Below, piece by piece: positions 1 through 8,666 of a stretch of DNA of 64,000 bases (positions within the stretch are counted from its first letter, which is position 1; every line of letters starts with the position of its first letter). The DNA comes from Roseateles sp. (GTDB lineage Bacteria; Pseudomonadota; Gammaproteobacteria; Burkholderiales; Burkholderiaceae_C), in NCBI GenBank assembly GCA_016790285.1, contig JAEUPJ010000028.1:50054-114053 (forward strand), given 5' to 3'. The notes beneath the pieces are model-generated. The model saw only the letters and a list, made by a program, of their open reading frames with translations. It was not told the origin of the DNA and did not search any database. A program made the position numbers and the translations under genes.

Positions 1-173
1 TAGTCGGCCGCCTTCTGGTGGGCCGAGAGCGTCACGCTGCCGGCGAACGCCGCAGGCACCTCGCCGCGGTGCGTGGCCACATGGCGGATCTGGCGCGAGG
101 CCAGCCAGAACTTGACGAGGGTCGAGGCCGCCAGAGCCAGGGCGAACGCGAGGGACAACAGCGTGGGAGACAT
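1..173 (-). CDS. M48 family metallopeptidase, N-terminal fragment
   Basis: Only the first 57 or so codons lie in the window; the rest runs off the left edge. The translation begins MSPTLLSLAFALALAAS, a hydrophobic first membrane segment. It continues with RQIRHVATHRGEVP and then AHQKAADY. These are the N-terminal features of the Ste24/CAAX-protease-like branch of M48 membrane zinc peptidases. The HExxH catalytic motif would lie in the missing part. The gene is divergent from orn with about 50 bp between the starts, so the two share one promoter region. The family call rests on the N-terminal sequence alone. Confidence 0.75.
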   Translation of the reverse strand, partial: MSPTLLSLAFALALAASTLVKFWLASRQIRHVATHRGEVPAAFAGSVTLSAHQKAAD

Positions 174-223
174 GGGGCAGAGTTTAGGCTGCGAGAATTT
201 GCCCTCTTTAGCGTGAGCCCACC

Positions 224-781
224 ATGTCCGACACCCTTGCCCCGAGCGACAACAACCTGATCTGGATCGACCTGGAAATGACCGGCCTGTATCCGGACAC
301 GGACCGCATCATCGAGATCGCCGTCGTCGTCACCGACCCGATGCTGGAAAAGCGCGTGGAAGGCCCCGTCTTTGCCGTGCACCAGAGCGATGCGACGCTG
401 GACGGCATGGACGCCTGGAACAAGGGCACCCATGGCCGCAGCGGCCTGATCGACCGCGTGAAGGCTTCCACCATCTCCGAGGCCGAGGCGGCCGCCCAGA
501 CCATCGCCTTCCTGAAGCAGTACGTGCCCAAGGGCAAGAGCCCCATGTGCGGCAACAGCATCTGCCAGGACCGCCGCTTCCTGGCCAACTACATGCCGGA
601 GCTGGAGAGCTTCTTCCACTACCGCAACCTCGACGTCTCCACGCTCAAGGAACTGGCCAAGCGCTGGAAGCCCGCCGCGCTGGAAGGCTTCAAGAAGGCC
701 CAGGCCCACACGGCGCTGGCCGACATCCACGAGTCCATCGACGAACTGGTGCACTACCGGGCGAACTTCCTGGCGCTGTAA
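224..781 (+). CDS. orn: oligoribonuclease
   Basis: Orn is the 3'-5' exoribonuclease that finishes RNA decay by degrading two- to five-nucleotide RNAs, including pGpG left from cyclic di-GMP turnover. The 185-residue length is usual for the family. The DEDDh exonuclease motifs are visible: WIDLEMTGL (Asp and Glu) near the N-terminus, ICQDRRFL in the middle, and [11 protein letters not shown] (His and Asp) near the end. The ATG at 224 follows a short spacer. The stop codon is directly followed by the TTG start of the pabB fusion, so the two genes are probably co-transcribed. Confidence 0.97.
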   Translation: MSDTLAPSDNNLIWIDLEMTGLYPDTDRIIEIAVVVTDPMLEKRVEGPVFAVHQSDATLDGMDAWNKGTHGRSGLIDRVKASTISEAEAAAQTIAFLKQYVPKGKSPMCGNSICQDRRFLANYMPELESFFHYRNLDVSTLKELAKRWKPAALEGFKKAQAHTALADIHESIDELVHYRANFLAL

Positions 782-2539
782 TTGATCCAGGCTGCGTTCG
801 ACTTCCCGCGCCACCCGCTCGCCCGGGACGACGGGGAGCGGCTGCGCGGCCTGTGGCGCACGCCGCCCGCGCGCTGGCTGCGCGCGACCAGCGCGGGCGA
901 GGTGAAGCCCGTCATCGCGCAGGCCGAAGCGGCCGCACGGGCGGGGGCGTGGGTGCTGGGCGGCATGCGGTACGAAGCCGCGGCCGCGCTCGACCCGGCG
1001 CTGAGTGGCCATCCTGCCGCGGCGCCGCTGGCGGAGTTCGCCGTCTACGACACCGCCCCCGAGCCCTGGCCCGAGGCAGCGCCTGCCTGGACCGGCCTGC
1101 TCGGCTGGCACGACGCCGAGCCCGAGGCCAGCGCCGCCATCGAGCGCATCCGCGAGTACATCCGCGCAGGAGACTGCTACCAGGTCAACCTCACGACGCG
1201 GCTGCGTGCCCAGACACCCGGCCTCGATCCGGCGCAGCTCTTTTTCGCGCTGCATGCCAGCCAGCCCGGCGGCTTCTGCCTCTTCCTTCGCGAGGCGGGC
1301 GTGGCCAGCGTGTCGCCCGAGCTGTTCTTTGACTGGCGTCCCGTGCCCGGCGCCAAGGCCAGCTGGCTGCTGGCTGCGCAGCCCATGAAGGGCACCGCGC
1401 CTCGCGGCCGCGACCGCGTCGAGGACGAAGCCGCACAGGCGCACCTGCGCACCAGCGAGAAGGAGCGGGCCGAGAACCTGATGATCGTGGACCTGCTTCG
1501 CAACGACCTCAGCCGCGTCGCCCAGCTGGGCACGGTGCGGGTGCCGCGGCTGTTCGAGCTGCATGCCCTGCCGACCGTCTGGCAGATGACGTCCACCGTC
1601 ACCGCCGTCAGCCGCCCGGGGCTGACGCTGGCCGATGCCTTCGCGGCGCTCTTCCCCTGCGGTTCGGTCACGGGGGCTCCCAAGGTGCGGGCCATGCAGG
1701 TCATCCGCGAACTGGAGGCGTCGCCGCGCGGCTGGTACTGCGGGGCGCTGGGCTTGATCCAGCCGGGGGGCGTCGCCACCTTCAACGTGCCCATCCGCAC
1801 GGTCGAGTTCGACGGTGAGCGCCTGATGGCCGGCCTGGGCAGTGCCATCACGCTGGACAGCGAGCCGGCGGCCGAGATCGCCGAATGGCGCGCCAAGTCG
1901 CGCTTCCTGGCGCGCGCCGAGGCCCCCGTGGCGGCCTTGGAGACGCTGCGCCTGGAGAGCGGCGCCGCGGTGCGGGGCGATGCACACCTGGCTCGCATGC
2001 AGCGCACGGCGCGGCATTTCGGGTTGCGCTTCTCGCTTGCCGAGGCCAAGGCCCACCTTCGCGACGTGGCGGCGCAACACCCCGACGGAGCCTGGCGCCT
2101 TCGCCTGACCTGCGATGCCGACGGGCGCCTGGAGCACACGCTGGCGCCTTTCGCACCGACGGCTGCGCCCGTGCGGCTCGCGCTGGCCAAGCATTCGATC
2201 GCCACCTGCGGCGCGGGCGCCGAGTTCCTCGCCCACAAGACGACGCGCCGCGAGGCCTACGCCGGCTTCGACAAGGCCGCCGATGTCTTTGACGTCATCC
2301 TCTGGAACGAGGCCGGCGAGCTGACCGAGTGCAGCTTCGGCAACCTGGCGGTGCTGCTGGATGGGCAGTGGCTCACGCCGCCCCTGTCGGCCGGGCTGCT
2401 GCCAGGCGTCATGCGCGCCGAACTGCTGGCGCAGGGGCGCATCCGCGAGGCAGCGTTGCCCAAGGCCGTGCTGGCCCGCGCGCAGGGCCTGGCCTTCTTC
2501 AACAGCCTGCGTGGCTGGCTAGCTGCCGAGCTGGCGTAG
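782..2539 (+). CDS. pabB: aminodeoxychorismate synthase component I fused to 4-amino-4-deoxychorismate lyase
   Basis: This is a two-step p-aminobenzoate enzyme for folate synthesis, 585 residues long. Residues 1 to about 375 form the chorismate-binding PabB domain, with GDCYQVNLTTRL, PMKGTAPRG, RNDLSRVA and CGSVTGAPKVRAMQ. The rest is a class IV PLP fold of the PabC type; HKTTRREAY probably holds the PLP lysine, and ELTECSFGNLAV is a typical lyase motif. The start is a TTG immediately after the orn stop. No ATG fits as well, because the chorismate-binding N-terminal region begins here. The fused architecture is common in betaproteobacteria and replaces a separate pabC. The 3' end overlaps the convergent DUF2087 gene by 21 bp. 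Confidence 0.93.
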   Translation: MIQAAFDFPRHPLARDDGERLRGLWRTPPARWLRATSAGEVKPVIAQAEAAARAGAWVLGGMRYEAAAALDPALSGHPAAAPLAEFAVYDTAPEPWPEAAPAWTGLLGWHDAEPEASAAIERIREYIRAGDCYQVNLTTRLRAQTPGLDPAQLFFALHASQPGGFCLFLREAGVASVSPELFFDWRPVPGAKASWLLAAQPMKGTAPRGRDRVEDEAAQAHLRTSEKERAENLMIVDLLRNDLSRVAQLGTVRVPRLFELHALPTVWQMTSTVTAVSRPGLTLADAFAALFPCGSVTGAPKVRAMQVIRELEASPRGWYCGALGLIQPGGVATFNVPIRTVEFDGERLMAGLGSAITLDSEPAAEIAEWRAKSRFLARAEAPVAALETLRLESGAAVRGDAHLARMQRTARHFGLRFSLAEAKAHLRDVAAQHPDGAWRLRLTCDADGRLEHTLAPFAPTAAPVRLALAKHSIATCGAGAEFLAHKTTRREAYAGFDKAADVFDVILWNEAGELTECSFGNLAVLLDGQWLTPPLSAGLLPGVMRAELLAQGRIREAALPKAVLARAQGLAFFNSLRGWLAAELA

Positions 2540-3043
2540 CGCGCGCATCAGCGCCATGCCGTCGGCATCGGGCCGGGCGGGCAGCTTGGTGTAGACCGCG
2601 CTGTCGGCGGTGCGCGCAAGGAACCCTTGGGTGACCAGGTCTCGGCGCAGCGTGCAGTGGTCGCCGAAGGCATGCCAAGCGTTCAGGATCTGGTTCACCT
2701 CGCTCTCGCGGTACGGGCGCTTGGCGTCGAAGCGCATCCACAGGCCCCACAGCGCCAGGAACTGCATCGAGCGCTTGGCCGGCAGGCGCGTGAGGCGCCC
2801 TTGGGGATCGAACTGGTGCAGCGTGCGGCGCACGAGCTCGCTCACCGGCTGGGGTGGCGACGCGGCGGGCGCGGGTGGCCGCGCCGTGAGCGTCTGCAGG
2901 TTGCGGTGCCCGGCGGCGCGGGCGACCATGTTCAGCAGCGTCTGGTGGCCGGGCGTGTCAGGATGGGCGAGCAGCTGCGTGCGCAGCGACTTGGCGAACG
3001 CGGACAAGTCGTCCACGACAAGGGGAAGGGCATCACGGGGCAC
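2519..3043 (-). CDS. DUF2087 domain-containing protein
   Basis: The protein has 174 residues from a GTG start at 3043, giving PRDALPLVVDDLSAFAKSL after the initiator; a longer frame to 3067 adds nothing recognisable. The C-terminal half carries the DUF2087 pattern: RLTRLPAKRSMQFLALWGLW, then the YRESEVNQILN stretch and HCTLRRDLVTQGFL. In other proteins this domain is found with helix-turn-helix regulators and is thought to bind nucleic acid, but its function is not settled. The N-terminal helical part resembles a glyoxalase-superfamily or antitoxin-like helix bundle, a weak impression only. It is convergent with pabB and overlaps its end by 21 bp. Confidence 0.8.
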   Translation of the reverse strand: MPRDALPLVVDDLSAFAKSLRTQLLAHPDTPGHQTLLNMVARAAGHRNLQTLTARPPAPAASPPQPVSELVRRTLHQFDPQGRLTRLPAKRSMQFLALWGLWMRFDAKRPYRESEVNQILNAWHAFGDHCTLRRDLVTQGFLARTADSAVYTKLPARPDADGMALMRALRQLGS

Positions 3044-3229
3044 GGTGGAACTCCATGCGCACGCCAACAGGGAAGGGCTGGGCTCGCCGACTTGCAGCCA
3101 AGGCGCACGCGAAGGTTCACACGTGGTCAGAGGCGATTGCGTGGCAGGTTCAGCTCACGGCGGGTGCCGTGCGGCAAGGCCTGGGTGTCTGCCGACCCGG
3201 GCTGCCAGTGTGCCAGACCTCCCCAATAT

Positions 3230-3258
3230 TTGGTGAAAACCCTGATCCGTGCTAGAGT
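3230..3258 (+). promoter_or_regulatory. predicted sigma-70 promoter of the DEAD-box helicase gene
   Basis: A TTGGTG hexamer at 3230-3235 is followed after exactly 17 bp by TAGAGT at 3253-3258. Transcription would start near 3265, leaving a leader of about 290 nt before the helicase ATG at 3554. The match is read by eye and not scored. Confidence 0.5.
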
Positions 3259-3553
3259 CTTGGCTTCGCCTGGGGTGCGCCCCAGGTGTTCAACGTCTCC
3301 TCTGACCTCGTTCGATCCACGCACTCTGCACTGGGCATCGAACTCCGAACACGGATCGGTCGGCGGCGATGAAGCCGTCGCTTTGACTGACTGTTCCCCC
3401 GCGCCGCACCCGGGCTGCTGTAACAAGCCCGAGCCGCACGACGCGAGCTGATCTATCTCCCAGCGACTTGATGATGTCCCGAAGGGCTTTTCACGCCCCT
3501 CGGCGCTGCGCGTTTGCCTGCGCGGCGTGATTGAACGAACGAAAGTAGAAGTC
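3259..3553 (+). promoter_or_regulatory. long structured 5' leader of the DEAD-box helicase mRNA
   Basis: No convincing coding frame occupies this stretch. It contains a 7-bp hairpin at 3269-3286 (CCTGGGG, loop TGCG, CCCCAGG) near the predicted transcript start. GC-rich inverted segments lie just before the start codon at about 3479-3530. Long leaders that control translation are known for cold-induced RNA helicases such as csdA/deaD in enterobacteria. Extending that here is an inference. Confidence 0.45.
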
Positions 3554-5248
3554 ATGAGTTTCGATACCCTGGGCCTGAGCCCCGTCGTGCTGCAAGCCGT
3601 CAAGGATTCCGGCTACGAGACCGCCACCGAGGTGCAAGCCCAAGCCATTCCCGCCGCCATCGCGAACAAGGACCTGATGGTCTCGTCGCGCACCGGCTCG
3701 GGCAAGACGGCCGCCTTCATCCTGCCGGCCCTCGAAAAGATCCTCGCCGCCCGCGGCGACAACACCAAGCGCCGTGAAAAGGGCGTCATCTACGGCCCCA
3801 AGATCCTGGTCCTGGCGCCCACCCGTGAACTGGCCATGCAGGTGGCCAAGGCCGCCCAGACCTACGGCCGCTTCATCCAGGGCCTGAAGGTCGCGACGGT
3901 GCTGGGCGGCATGCCCTACCCGCTGCAGATCCGCCAGCTGACCGGCCCGCTGGACATCCTCATCGCCACCCCCGGCCGCCTGATCGACCACATCAACTCC
4001 GGCAAGTGCGTCCTGAGCAATGTCGAGATGCTGGTGCTCGACGAAGCCGACCGCATGCTGGACATGGGCTTCATCGACGACATCAACATGATCGCCGGCA
4101 ACACGCCCGCCGAGCGCCAGACCGTCATGTTCAGCGCGACCTTCGCCGGCCACGTCGGCCGCCTGGCTCAGCAGCTGCTGAAGGACCCGCAGCGCATCGA
4201 AGTGGCGTCGCACACCGACACCCACGAGAACATCGAGCAGCGCCTGCACTGGGCCGACAACCCCCACCACAAGGACCAACTGCTGGAAGCCATCCTGGCC
4301 CAGCCGGAGCTGGACCAGGCCGTCGTCTTCACCAGCACGCAGCGCGACGCCGACTGGCTCGCCGAGCGCCTGGCCGAGATCGGCCATGCCGTGGCCCCGC
4401 TGCATGGCGCCATGCCCCAGGGCAAGCGCAACCGCGTGCTGATGGGCCTGCGTCGCGGTGACCTGAAGGTGCTGGTTGCCACCGACGTCGCCGCCCGCGG
4501 CATCGACGTGCCCACCATCAGCCACGTCATCAATTACGGCCTGCCGATGAAGGCCGAGGACTATGTCCACCGCATCGGCCGCACCGGCCGTGCCGGCCGC
4601 CAGGGCCTGGCGATCACGCTGGGCCTGCGTGAAGACGTCAGCATGATCCGCCGCATCCAGCAGTTCACGACGCAGACGATCCCGGTTCAGCAGATCGCCG
4701 GCCTGGAGCCCAAGACCCAGGAACCGCGCATCTTCCCGCCGCGCCCGGCGGGTTCCTTCGACGACCGCGGCCCGCGTGGCCACTTCGGTGGCGGCCGCCC
4801 GGGCTTCGGCAACAAGCCGTTCCGCCGTGAAGACGGCGGTCGCCCGCAGCACGGTGGTGGCAAGCCTTTCGGTGACCGCGGCTTCGCCCCGCGCAACGAA
4901 GGCTTCCAGCCGCGTGGTGCTGACGAGCGTGGCTTTGCACCGCGTGGTGCTGATGACCGCGGCTTCCAGCCCCGTGACGACCGCGGTTTTGCGCCCCGCG
5001 CCGACCGTGGCTTCGTGCCGCGTGATGACCGTGGCTTCCAGCCGCGCGAAGAACGCGGTTTCCAGCCGCGTGACGACCGTGGCTTCCAGCCGCGTGGCGA
5101 CCGCCCCTTCAACGCGGGCGGCAAGCCCGCCTTCGCCGGCAAGCCGGCGTTCGGCGGCAAGCCCAGCTTCGGCGGCGGTGACCGCCCGGCCTTCGGCGGT
5201 GAGCGTCGCGGCCCGGCCGGTCCGCGCAAGGGTGGCTTCGGCCGCTGA
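3554..5248 (+). CDS. rhlE: DEAD-box ATP-dependent RNA helicase, RhlE type
   Basis: This is a 564-residue RNA helicase that would remodel RNA in ribosome assembly, cold adaptation or RNA decay. The core is complete: Q-motif region GYETATEVQAQAIP, motif I SRTGSGKT near residue 43, Ia PTRELAMQV, II DEADRMLDMGF near 162, III SATF, V ATDVAARGIDV and VI HRIGRTGRAGR. After about residue 395 comes a low-complexity tail with repeated DRGFQPR-like units and a Gly/Lys/Phe-rich end, an RNA-binding, disorder-prone extension. I chose the ATG at 3554 (MSFDTLGLSPVV) over the in-frame ATG at 3527 because family members begin at this point. A perfect terminator follows at 5283. Confidence 0.95.
   Translation: MSFDTLGLSPVVLQAVKDSGYETATEVQAQAIPAAIANKDLMVSSRTGSGKTAAFILPALEKILAARGDNTKRREKGVIYGPKILVLAPTRELAMQVAKAAQTYGRFIQGLKVATVLGGMPYPLQIRQLTGPLDILIATPGRLIDHINSGKCVLSNVEMLVLDEADRMLDMGFIDDINMIAGNTPAERQTVMFSATFAGHVGRLAQQLLKDPQRIEVASHTDTHENIEQRLHWADNPHHKDQLLEAILAQPELDQAVVFTSTQRDADWLAERLAEIGHAVAPLHGAMPQGKRNRVLMGLRRGDLKVLVATDVAARGIDVPTISHVINYGLPMKAEDYVHRIGRTGRAGRQGLAITLGLREDVSMIRRIQQFTTQTIPVQQIAGLEPKTQEPRIFPPRPAGSFDDRGPRGHFGGGRPGFGNKPFRREDGGRPQHGGGKPFGDRGFAPRNEGFQPRGADERGFAPRGADDRGFQPRDDRGFAPRADRGFVPRDDRGFQPREERGFQPRDDRGFQPRGDRPFNAGGKPAFAGKPAFGGKPSFGGGDRPAFGGERRGPAGPRKGGFGR
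4873..5106 (+). repeat. in-frame 21-27 bp tandem repeats encoding DRGFxPR units
   Basis: About nine imperfect units of the form D/E-R-G-F-(Q/A/V)-P-R, separated by one to three residues, follow each other in the helicase tail. The DNA units differ mainly at third positions and in the Q/A/V codon. Repeat expansion and contraction could change the tail length between strains. Confidence 0.85.
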
Positions 5249-5282
5249 ATCCGCGCTGCCGGCGCGCCTGCAGTGATGAAAG

Positions 5283-5316
5283 AAAGCCCTGTTGCCGTGA
5301 GGTGCAGGGCTTTTTT
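5283..5316 (+). terminator. Rho-independent terminator after the helicase gene
   Basis: A perfect 9-bp stem (AAAGCCCTG at 5283-5291 with CAGGGCTTT at 5305-5313) is followed by a T-run at 5311-5316. On the opposite strand the A-run before the stem makes it usable by the convergent chemoreceptor gene as well. Confidence 0.9.
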
Positions 5317-5323
5317 GCGTCCG

Positions 5324-6865
5324 TCAGGCCATGCCGACCTGGTAGCCCGACACGGCCGCCTCCAGGCCCTGGGTGCGCTCGTTCAGCGTGGCCGCGGCCC
5401 CTGCACTCTGCTCGACGAGCGCGGCGTTCTCCTGCGTGAAGCGGTCCAGCGCCGCGACCGCCTGGCTCACCTGGCCGATGCCCACGCTCTGCTCGTTCGT
5501 CGCCGAGGTGATGGTGCCGATGAGGTGGTGCACATGGCCCGCCTTGGCCACGATCTCCTGCATGACCGCACCGGCCTCGCGCACGCGCACCGTGCCCGAT
5601 GCCACCTGGGCCACGGAGGCCTTGATCAGCCCCTCGATCTCCTGGGCCGCCGCGGCCGTGCGCTGCGACAGCGAGCGCACCTCCGAGGCCACGACGCTGA
5701 AGCCCCGGCCTTCACTGCCGGCGCGCGCCGCCTCGATGGACGCATTGAGCGCCAGGATGTTCGTCTGGAAGGCGATCGCGTTGATCAGCCCGACGATGTC
5801 CGAGATGCGCCTGGAGGCGTCGTTGATCTCGTCCATGGTCGCCACGGCCAGCGTCACGGCTTCGCCGGCGCGGCTGGCGGCCTGCGAGGTCGTCTCGGCC
5901 AGTTCGCAGGCCTGGCGCGACGTCTGGGCGGTGTGCCGGGCCGCGGCCGTGATCTGCTCGACGCTGGCCGCCGTCTGCTGCAGGCTGCCCGCGGCCGACT
6001 CGGTGCGGCGTTGCAGGTGAGCGTTGCCGCTGGCGATCTCCTCGCTGCCGTCGCGCACGGCGGCGCAGTTGCGCTGGATGTGCCGCACCAGGCCGGCGAG
6101 CTTGTCGAAGAACTGGTTGAGCTCGCTGGACAGCGGGTCGAGTTCGGCCACGGCGCTCGGTAGCCGCCGCGTGAGGTCGCTGTTGCCGGCGTTGAGCGAG
6201 CGTGTCGCCTCGGTCAGGCGGCGGATGGGCGCAATGATGGCGCGGAAGGTGAGCAGGCCCGTGGCGATCAGGGTCGCGACCACCGCGGCGGCGAGGCCCA
6301 GCGCCCGGGTGCGCATGGACGAGGTCAGCGCCTCGGTCGCCGCGACCTGGGCGGCGATGTCGTCGCCGATGGCCGACGTCACCGCGGCTAGCAGGGTCTC
6401 CAGCCGCTCGAAGGCGGTGTCGAAGGCGTCGGCGCGCTGCGCCTGCGGGGAGGCAGTGGCCAGATACTGAACGAGGGCGAGCGCCTCGCTGCGGTACTGG
6501 CGCGCCTCCAGCGCTGCGGCCCCGATGGCGGCCCGGGCCTTGGGGCCGAGGTCGGCCGCGGCGAGGGCGTCGAGCCGTTCGACGAAGGCGTTGGCGGTGT
6601 CGGTGGCGGCCTGCTGCGCCTGGGCCAGGGCCGAGGAGTCACCCTGCAGCGCGGTCAGGCGCGCCTGCAGCACGTCGCCACGCACGGTGTCGTGCAGCAT
6701 GTCCACGTCGCCGGCGAGATGCACCAGCGTCGTGTGGTTGGCCGCTTGCTGCAGGGCGCCGACAGAGCGGCTCAAGTTCCACCAGGACTGCGCGGCGACC
6801 AGGGTCACCGCAGCTGCGGCCACGCCGCACAGGATGGAAAGACGGGTCCGGATGCTGGCTTTCAT
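5324..6865 (-). CDS. methyl-accepting chemotaxis protein
   Basis: This is a 513-residue membrane chemoreceptor that would control CheA. It has an N-terminal membrane helix at about residues 8-26, a periplasmic helical-bundle sensor of about 160 residues and a second membrane helix near 188-210. A HAMP domain follows, then a long coiled-coil signalling domain. The hairpin tip carries the conserved [20 protein letters not shown] pattern. The C-terminus ends GYQVGMA and lacks the NWETF-type pentapeptide that tethers CheR, so adaptation would depend on other receptors. A GAGGAG ribosome-binding site precedes the ATG at 6865. No che genes are adjacent. The ligand cannot be told from the sequence. 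Confidence 0.93.
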   Translation of the reverse strand: MKASIRTRLSILCGVAAAAVTLVAAQSWWNLSRSVGALQQAANHTTLVHLAGDVDMLHDTVRGDVLQARLTALQGDSSALAQAQQAATDTANAFVERLDALAAADLGPKARAAIGAAALEARQYRSEALALVQYLATASPQAQRADAFDTAFERLETLLAAVTSAIGDDIAAQVAATEALTSSMRTRALGLAAAVVATLIATGLLTFRAIIAPIRRLTEATRSLNAGNSDLTRRLPSAVAELDPLSSELNQFFDKLAGLVRHIQRNCAAVRDGSEEIASGNAHLQRRTESAAGSLQQTAASVEQITAAARHTAQTSRQACELAETTSQAASRAGEAVTLAVATMDEINDASRRISDIVGLINAIAFQTNILALNASIEAARAGSEGRGFSVVASEVRSLSQRTAAAAQEIEGLIKASVAQVASGTVRVREAGAVMQEIVAKAGHVHHLIGTITSATNEQSVGIGQVSQAVAALDRFTQENAALVEQSAGAAATLNERTQGLEAAVSGYQVGMA

Positions 6866-7048
6866 CGACGCTCCTCAGGGCTCCCCGGCGGGGAATGGGC
6901 GCGATTGCAGCGGGGCAGACATCCCTTGTTGTCGGGAAGTGACGAACCGTGAAAGCCGGGGCACGAAGCAGCGTTTGTGGTCCTCCAGTGGCCGGCACCA
7001 AGATGGGGACTGCTTGCGCGGGCGCTGCTGTCGTGCTTTCAGCCGCGC

Positions 7049-7690
7049 TCAGTAGGCGGCGGTGAAACGCGCGCGGCGGTACTGCGGGCTTTCCACCTCG
7101 GCCACGATGGCGGCGGCCAGGTCCTTCACGCTGATGCGGCTCTCGCCCTTGGCGTCCACCACGGGCGATTCGGTTCCGAGACGGTAGCGGCCCGTGCGCT
7201 CACCCGGCTCGAGGTGGATGGCCGGTGAGACGAAGGTCCAGTCAAGCGTGGTCTGGTCGGCGCGCAGCCGGGTCAGCACCTCGCGGGCGGCGAGGGCGCC
7301 TTGCTTCCATTCCGCCGGGAAGGCGGGCGAATCGACCAACTGCTGGCCCGGCGCGATGAAGAGGCTCCCGGCGCCGCCGACCACGAGCAGGCGCACACCG
7401 GCGGCGCGGGCCGCGTCCGCGATGCGCTGGCTGCCACGCAGGAAGTCGTCGTGCAGGTTGGGGTTGGTCCAGCCGGCGTTGAAGGCGCTGACGACGGCGT
7501 CCACGCCGGCGAGTTGCGCGGCCAGGTCGTCCGCGTTCAGCACGTCCACGGCGCGGGTCTCCAGGCCCGGGCGAGGCGCGACCTTGGTGGCGTCGCGCTG
7601 CAGGGCGCGGACTTCATGGCCGCGGTCGAGCAGCTCGTCGAGGAGGGCGGTGCCGACGAAGCCGGTGGCGCCGATGAGGGCGATCTTCAT
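7049..7690 (-). CDS. NAD(P)-dependent oxidoreductase, atypical short-chain dehydrogenase (YwnB-like)
   Basis: The 213-residue protein starts MKIALIGATGFVGTALLDEL, a GxxGxxG dinucleotide-binding fold typical of NmrA/YwnB-type atypical SDRs. It lacks the classical YxxxK pair of active dehydrogenases. Other recognisable parts are VDAVVSAFNAG, LLVVGGAGSLF and DWTFVSPAIHLEPGERTG. Such proteins act as NAD(P)H-binding reductases or redox sensors. I used the ATG at 7690, with GGAG upstream, because an upstream extension to 7774 does not look like coding sequence. The gene is divergent from a LysR regulator, which is likely to control it. Confidence 0.85.
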   Translation of the reverse strand: MKIALIGATGFVGTALLDELLDRGHEVRALQRDATKVAPRPGLETRAVDVLNADDLAAQLAGVDAVVSAFNAGWTNPNLHDDFLRGSQRIADAARAAGVRLLVVGGAGSLFIAPGQQLVDSPAFPAEWKQGALAAREVLTRLRADQTTLDWTFVSPAIHLEPGERTGRYRLGTESPVVDAKGESRISVKDLAAAIVAEVESPQYRRARFTAAY

Positions 7691-7719
7691 GGAGGTTCTC
7701 CAACAGTGGTTTGGGTTGC

Positions 7720-7790
7720 GAAGAATTCTTCCTCCTTCATGATGGTGTGATAAGTCGGTCAAAATGGACTTCACTGTTTAGAAGAACTTC
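7720..7790. promoter_or_regulatory. candidate LysR operator region with two GAAG...CTTC sites
   Basis: The intergenic region between the oxidoreductase and the LysR gene holds a perfect 12-bp palindrome, GAAGAATTCTTC, at 7720-7731. A related GAAGAACTTC lies at 7781-7790, directly before the LysR start codon. Two related dyads between divergent genes fit a LysR regulator controlling its neighbour and itself. This is inferred from layout and symmetry only. Confidence 0.45.
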
Positions 7791-8666
7791 ATGCTCGACC
7801 AACTCAAACGCATGGGCGTGCTGGCGGCGGTGGTGCGCCAGGGCAGCTTTGCCGCCGCCGCCCGGCAGCTGCGCACCAGCACGTCGGCCGTCAGCCAGCA
7901 GATCCGGGCGCTCGAGCAGGACATGGGCGTGACCCTGCTGCACCGCTCCACCCGCAAGCTCAGCCTCACGCCGGCCGGCGAGCGCTTTCACGTCGGCTGC
8001 GCGGCCATGGTGGCGGCGGCCGAATCCGCCCAGGCCCAGCTGCAGCAGCTGCGCGACGCGCCCGAGGGCGAGCTGCGCATCGCCATGACCGTGGGTTTCG
8101 CCCGCCAGCTCGGGCCGGTGCTGGCGCCGCTGCTGGCCGCCCACCCGGGCCTGCGGCTGCACCTGCAGGTGGAGGACGGCTTCACCGACCTCGTCGCCCA
8201 CCGCATCGACCTGGCCATCCGCTTCGGCCGTCTGCCGGACAGCGCCTGGGTCGCCCAGCGGCTGGGCACGCTGCGCACCGGGCTCTATGCCGCGCCCGCC
8301 TACCTGGCCCAGCAAGGCGTACCCACCTCGCCCGAGGCCCTGCAGGCGGCCGACTGGCTGATGCTGCAGGACGGCACCGACACGCCGCGCACATTGCCCG
8401 GCGTCAACCTCACCATCCGTCCGCGCTACACGAGCAACAACCAGCTCAGCCTGCAGCAGCTCTGCGAGGCGGGCCTGGGCCTGGCCTTGCTGGGCGACGA
8501 GGACGTGGCCGAATCGGTCGCTGCCGGCCGGCTGCTCAAGCTGAGCTCGGCAGTGACCTGGCCCGACCTGCCAGTCTGGGCCCTGACGCCCCAGCGCGAC
8601 ACGCAGCCGGCCAAGGTGCGGCATGCGATCAGCGCGCTCAAGGCCCACCTGGAGGCCCAGGCATGA
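7791..8666 (+). CDS. LysR family transcriptional regulator
   Basis: The 291-residue length is standard for LysR regulators. The N-terminal winged helix-turn-helix is clear: FAAAARQLRTSTSAVSQQIR followed by LEQDMGVTLLHRSTR. The remainder is a periplasmic-binding-like effector domain that includes GELRIAMTVGF and LVAHRIDLAIRFGRLPDS, as in the CrgA/DhcR-like branch that often regulates a divergent oxidoreductase. The effector is unknown. The 3' end overlaps the next gene by 4 bp (ATGA), so the cold-shock/DUF1294 gene may be co-expressed. Confidence 0.93.
   Translation: MLDQLKRMGVLAAVVRQGSFAAAARQLRTSTSAVSQQIRALEQDMGVTLLHRSTRKLSLTPAGERFHVGCAAMVAAAESAQAQLQQLRDAPEGELRIAMTVGFARQLGPVLAPLLAAHPGLRLHLQVEDGFTDLVAHRIDLAIRFGRLPDSAWVAQRLGTLRTGLYAAPAYLAQQGVPTSPEALQAADWLMLQDGTDTPRTLPGVNLTIRPRYTSNNQLSLQQLCEAGLGLALLGDEDVAESVAAGRLLKLSSAVTWPDLPVWALTPQRDTQPAKVRHAISALKAHLEAQA

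Noticed and set aside
32-2236. A 734-codon open frame on the minus strand over orn and pabB
   Set aside because: It is antisense to two clear genes, has Arg/Gly/Ala/His-rich composition typical of GC-rich shadow frames, and shows no domain.
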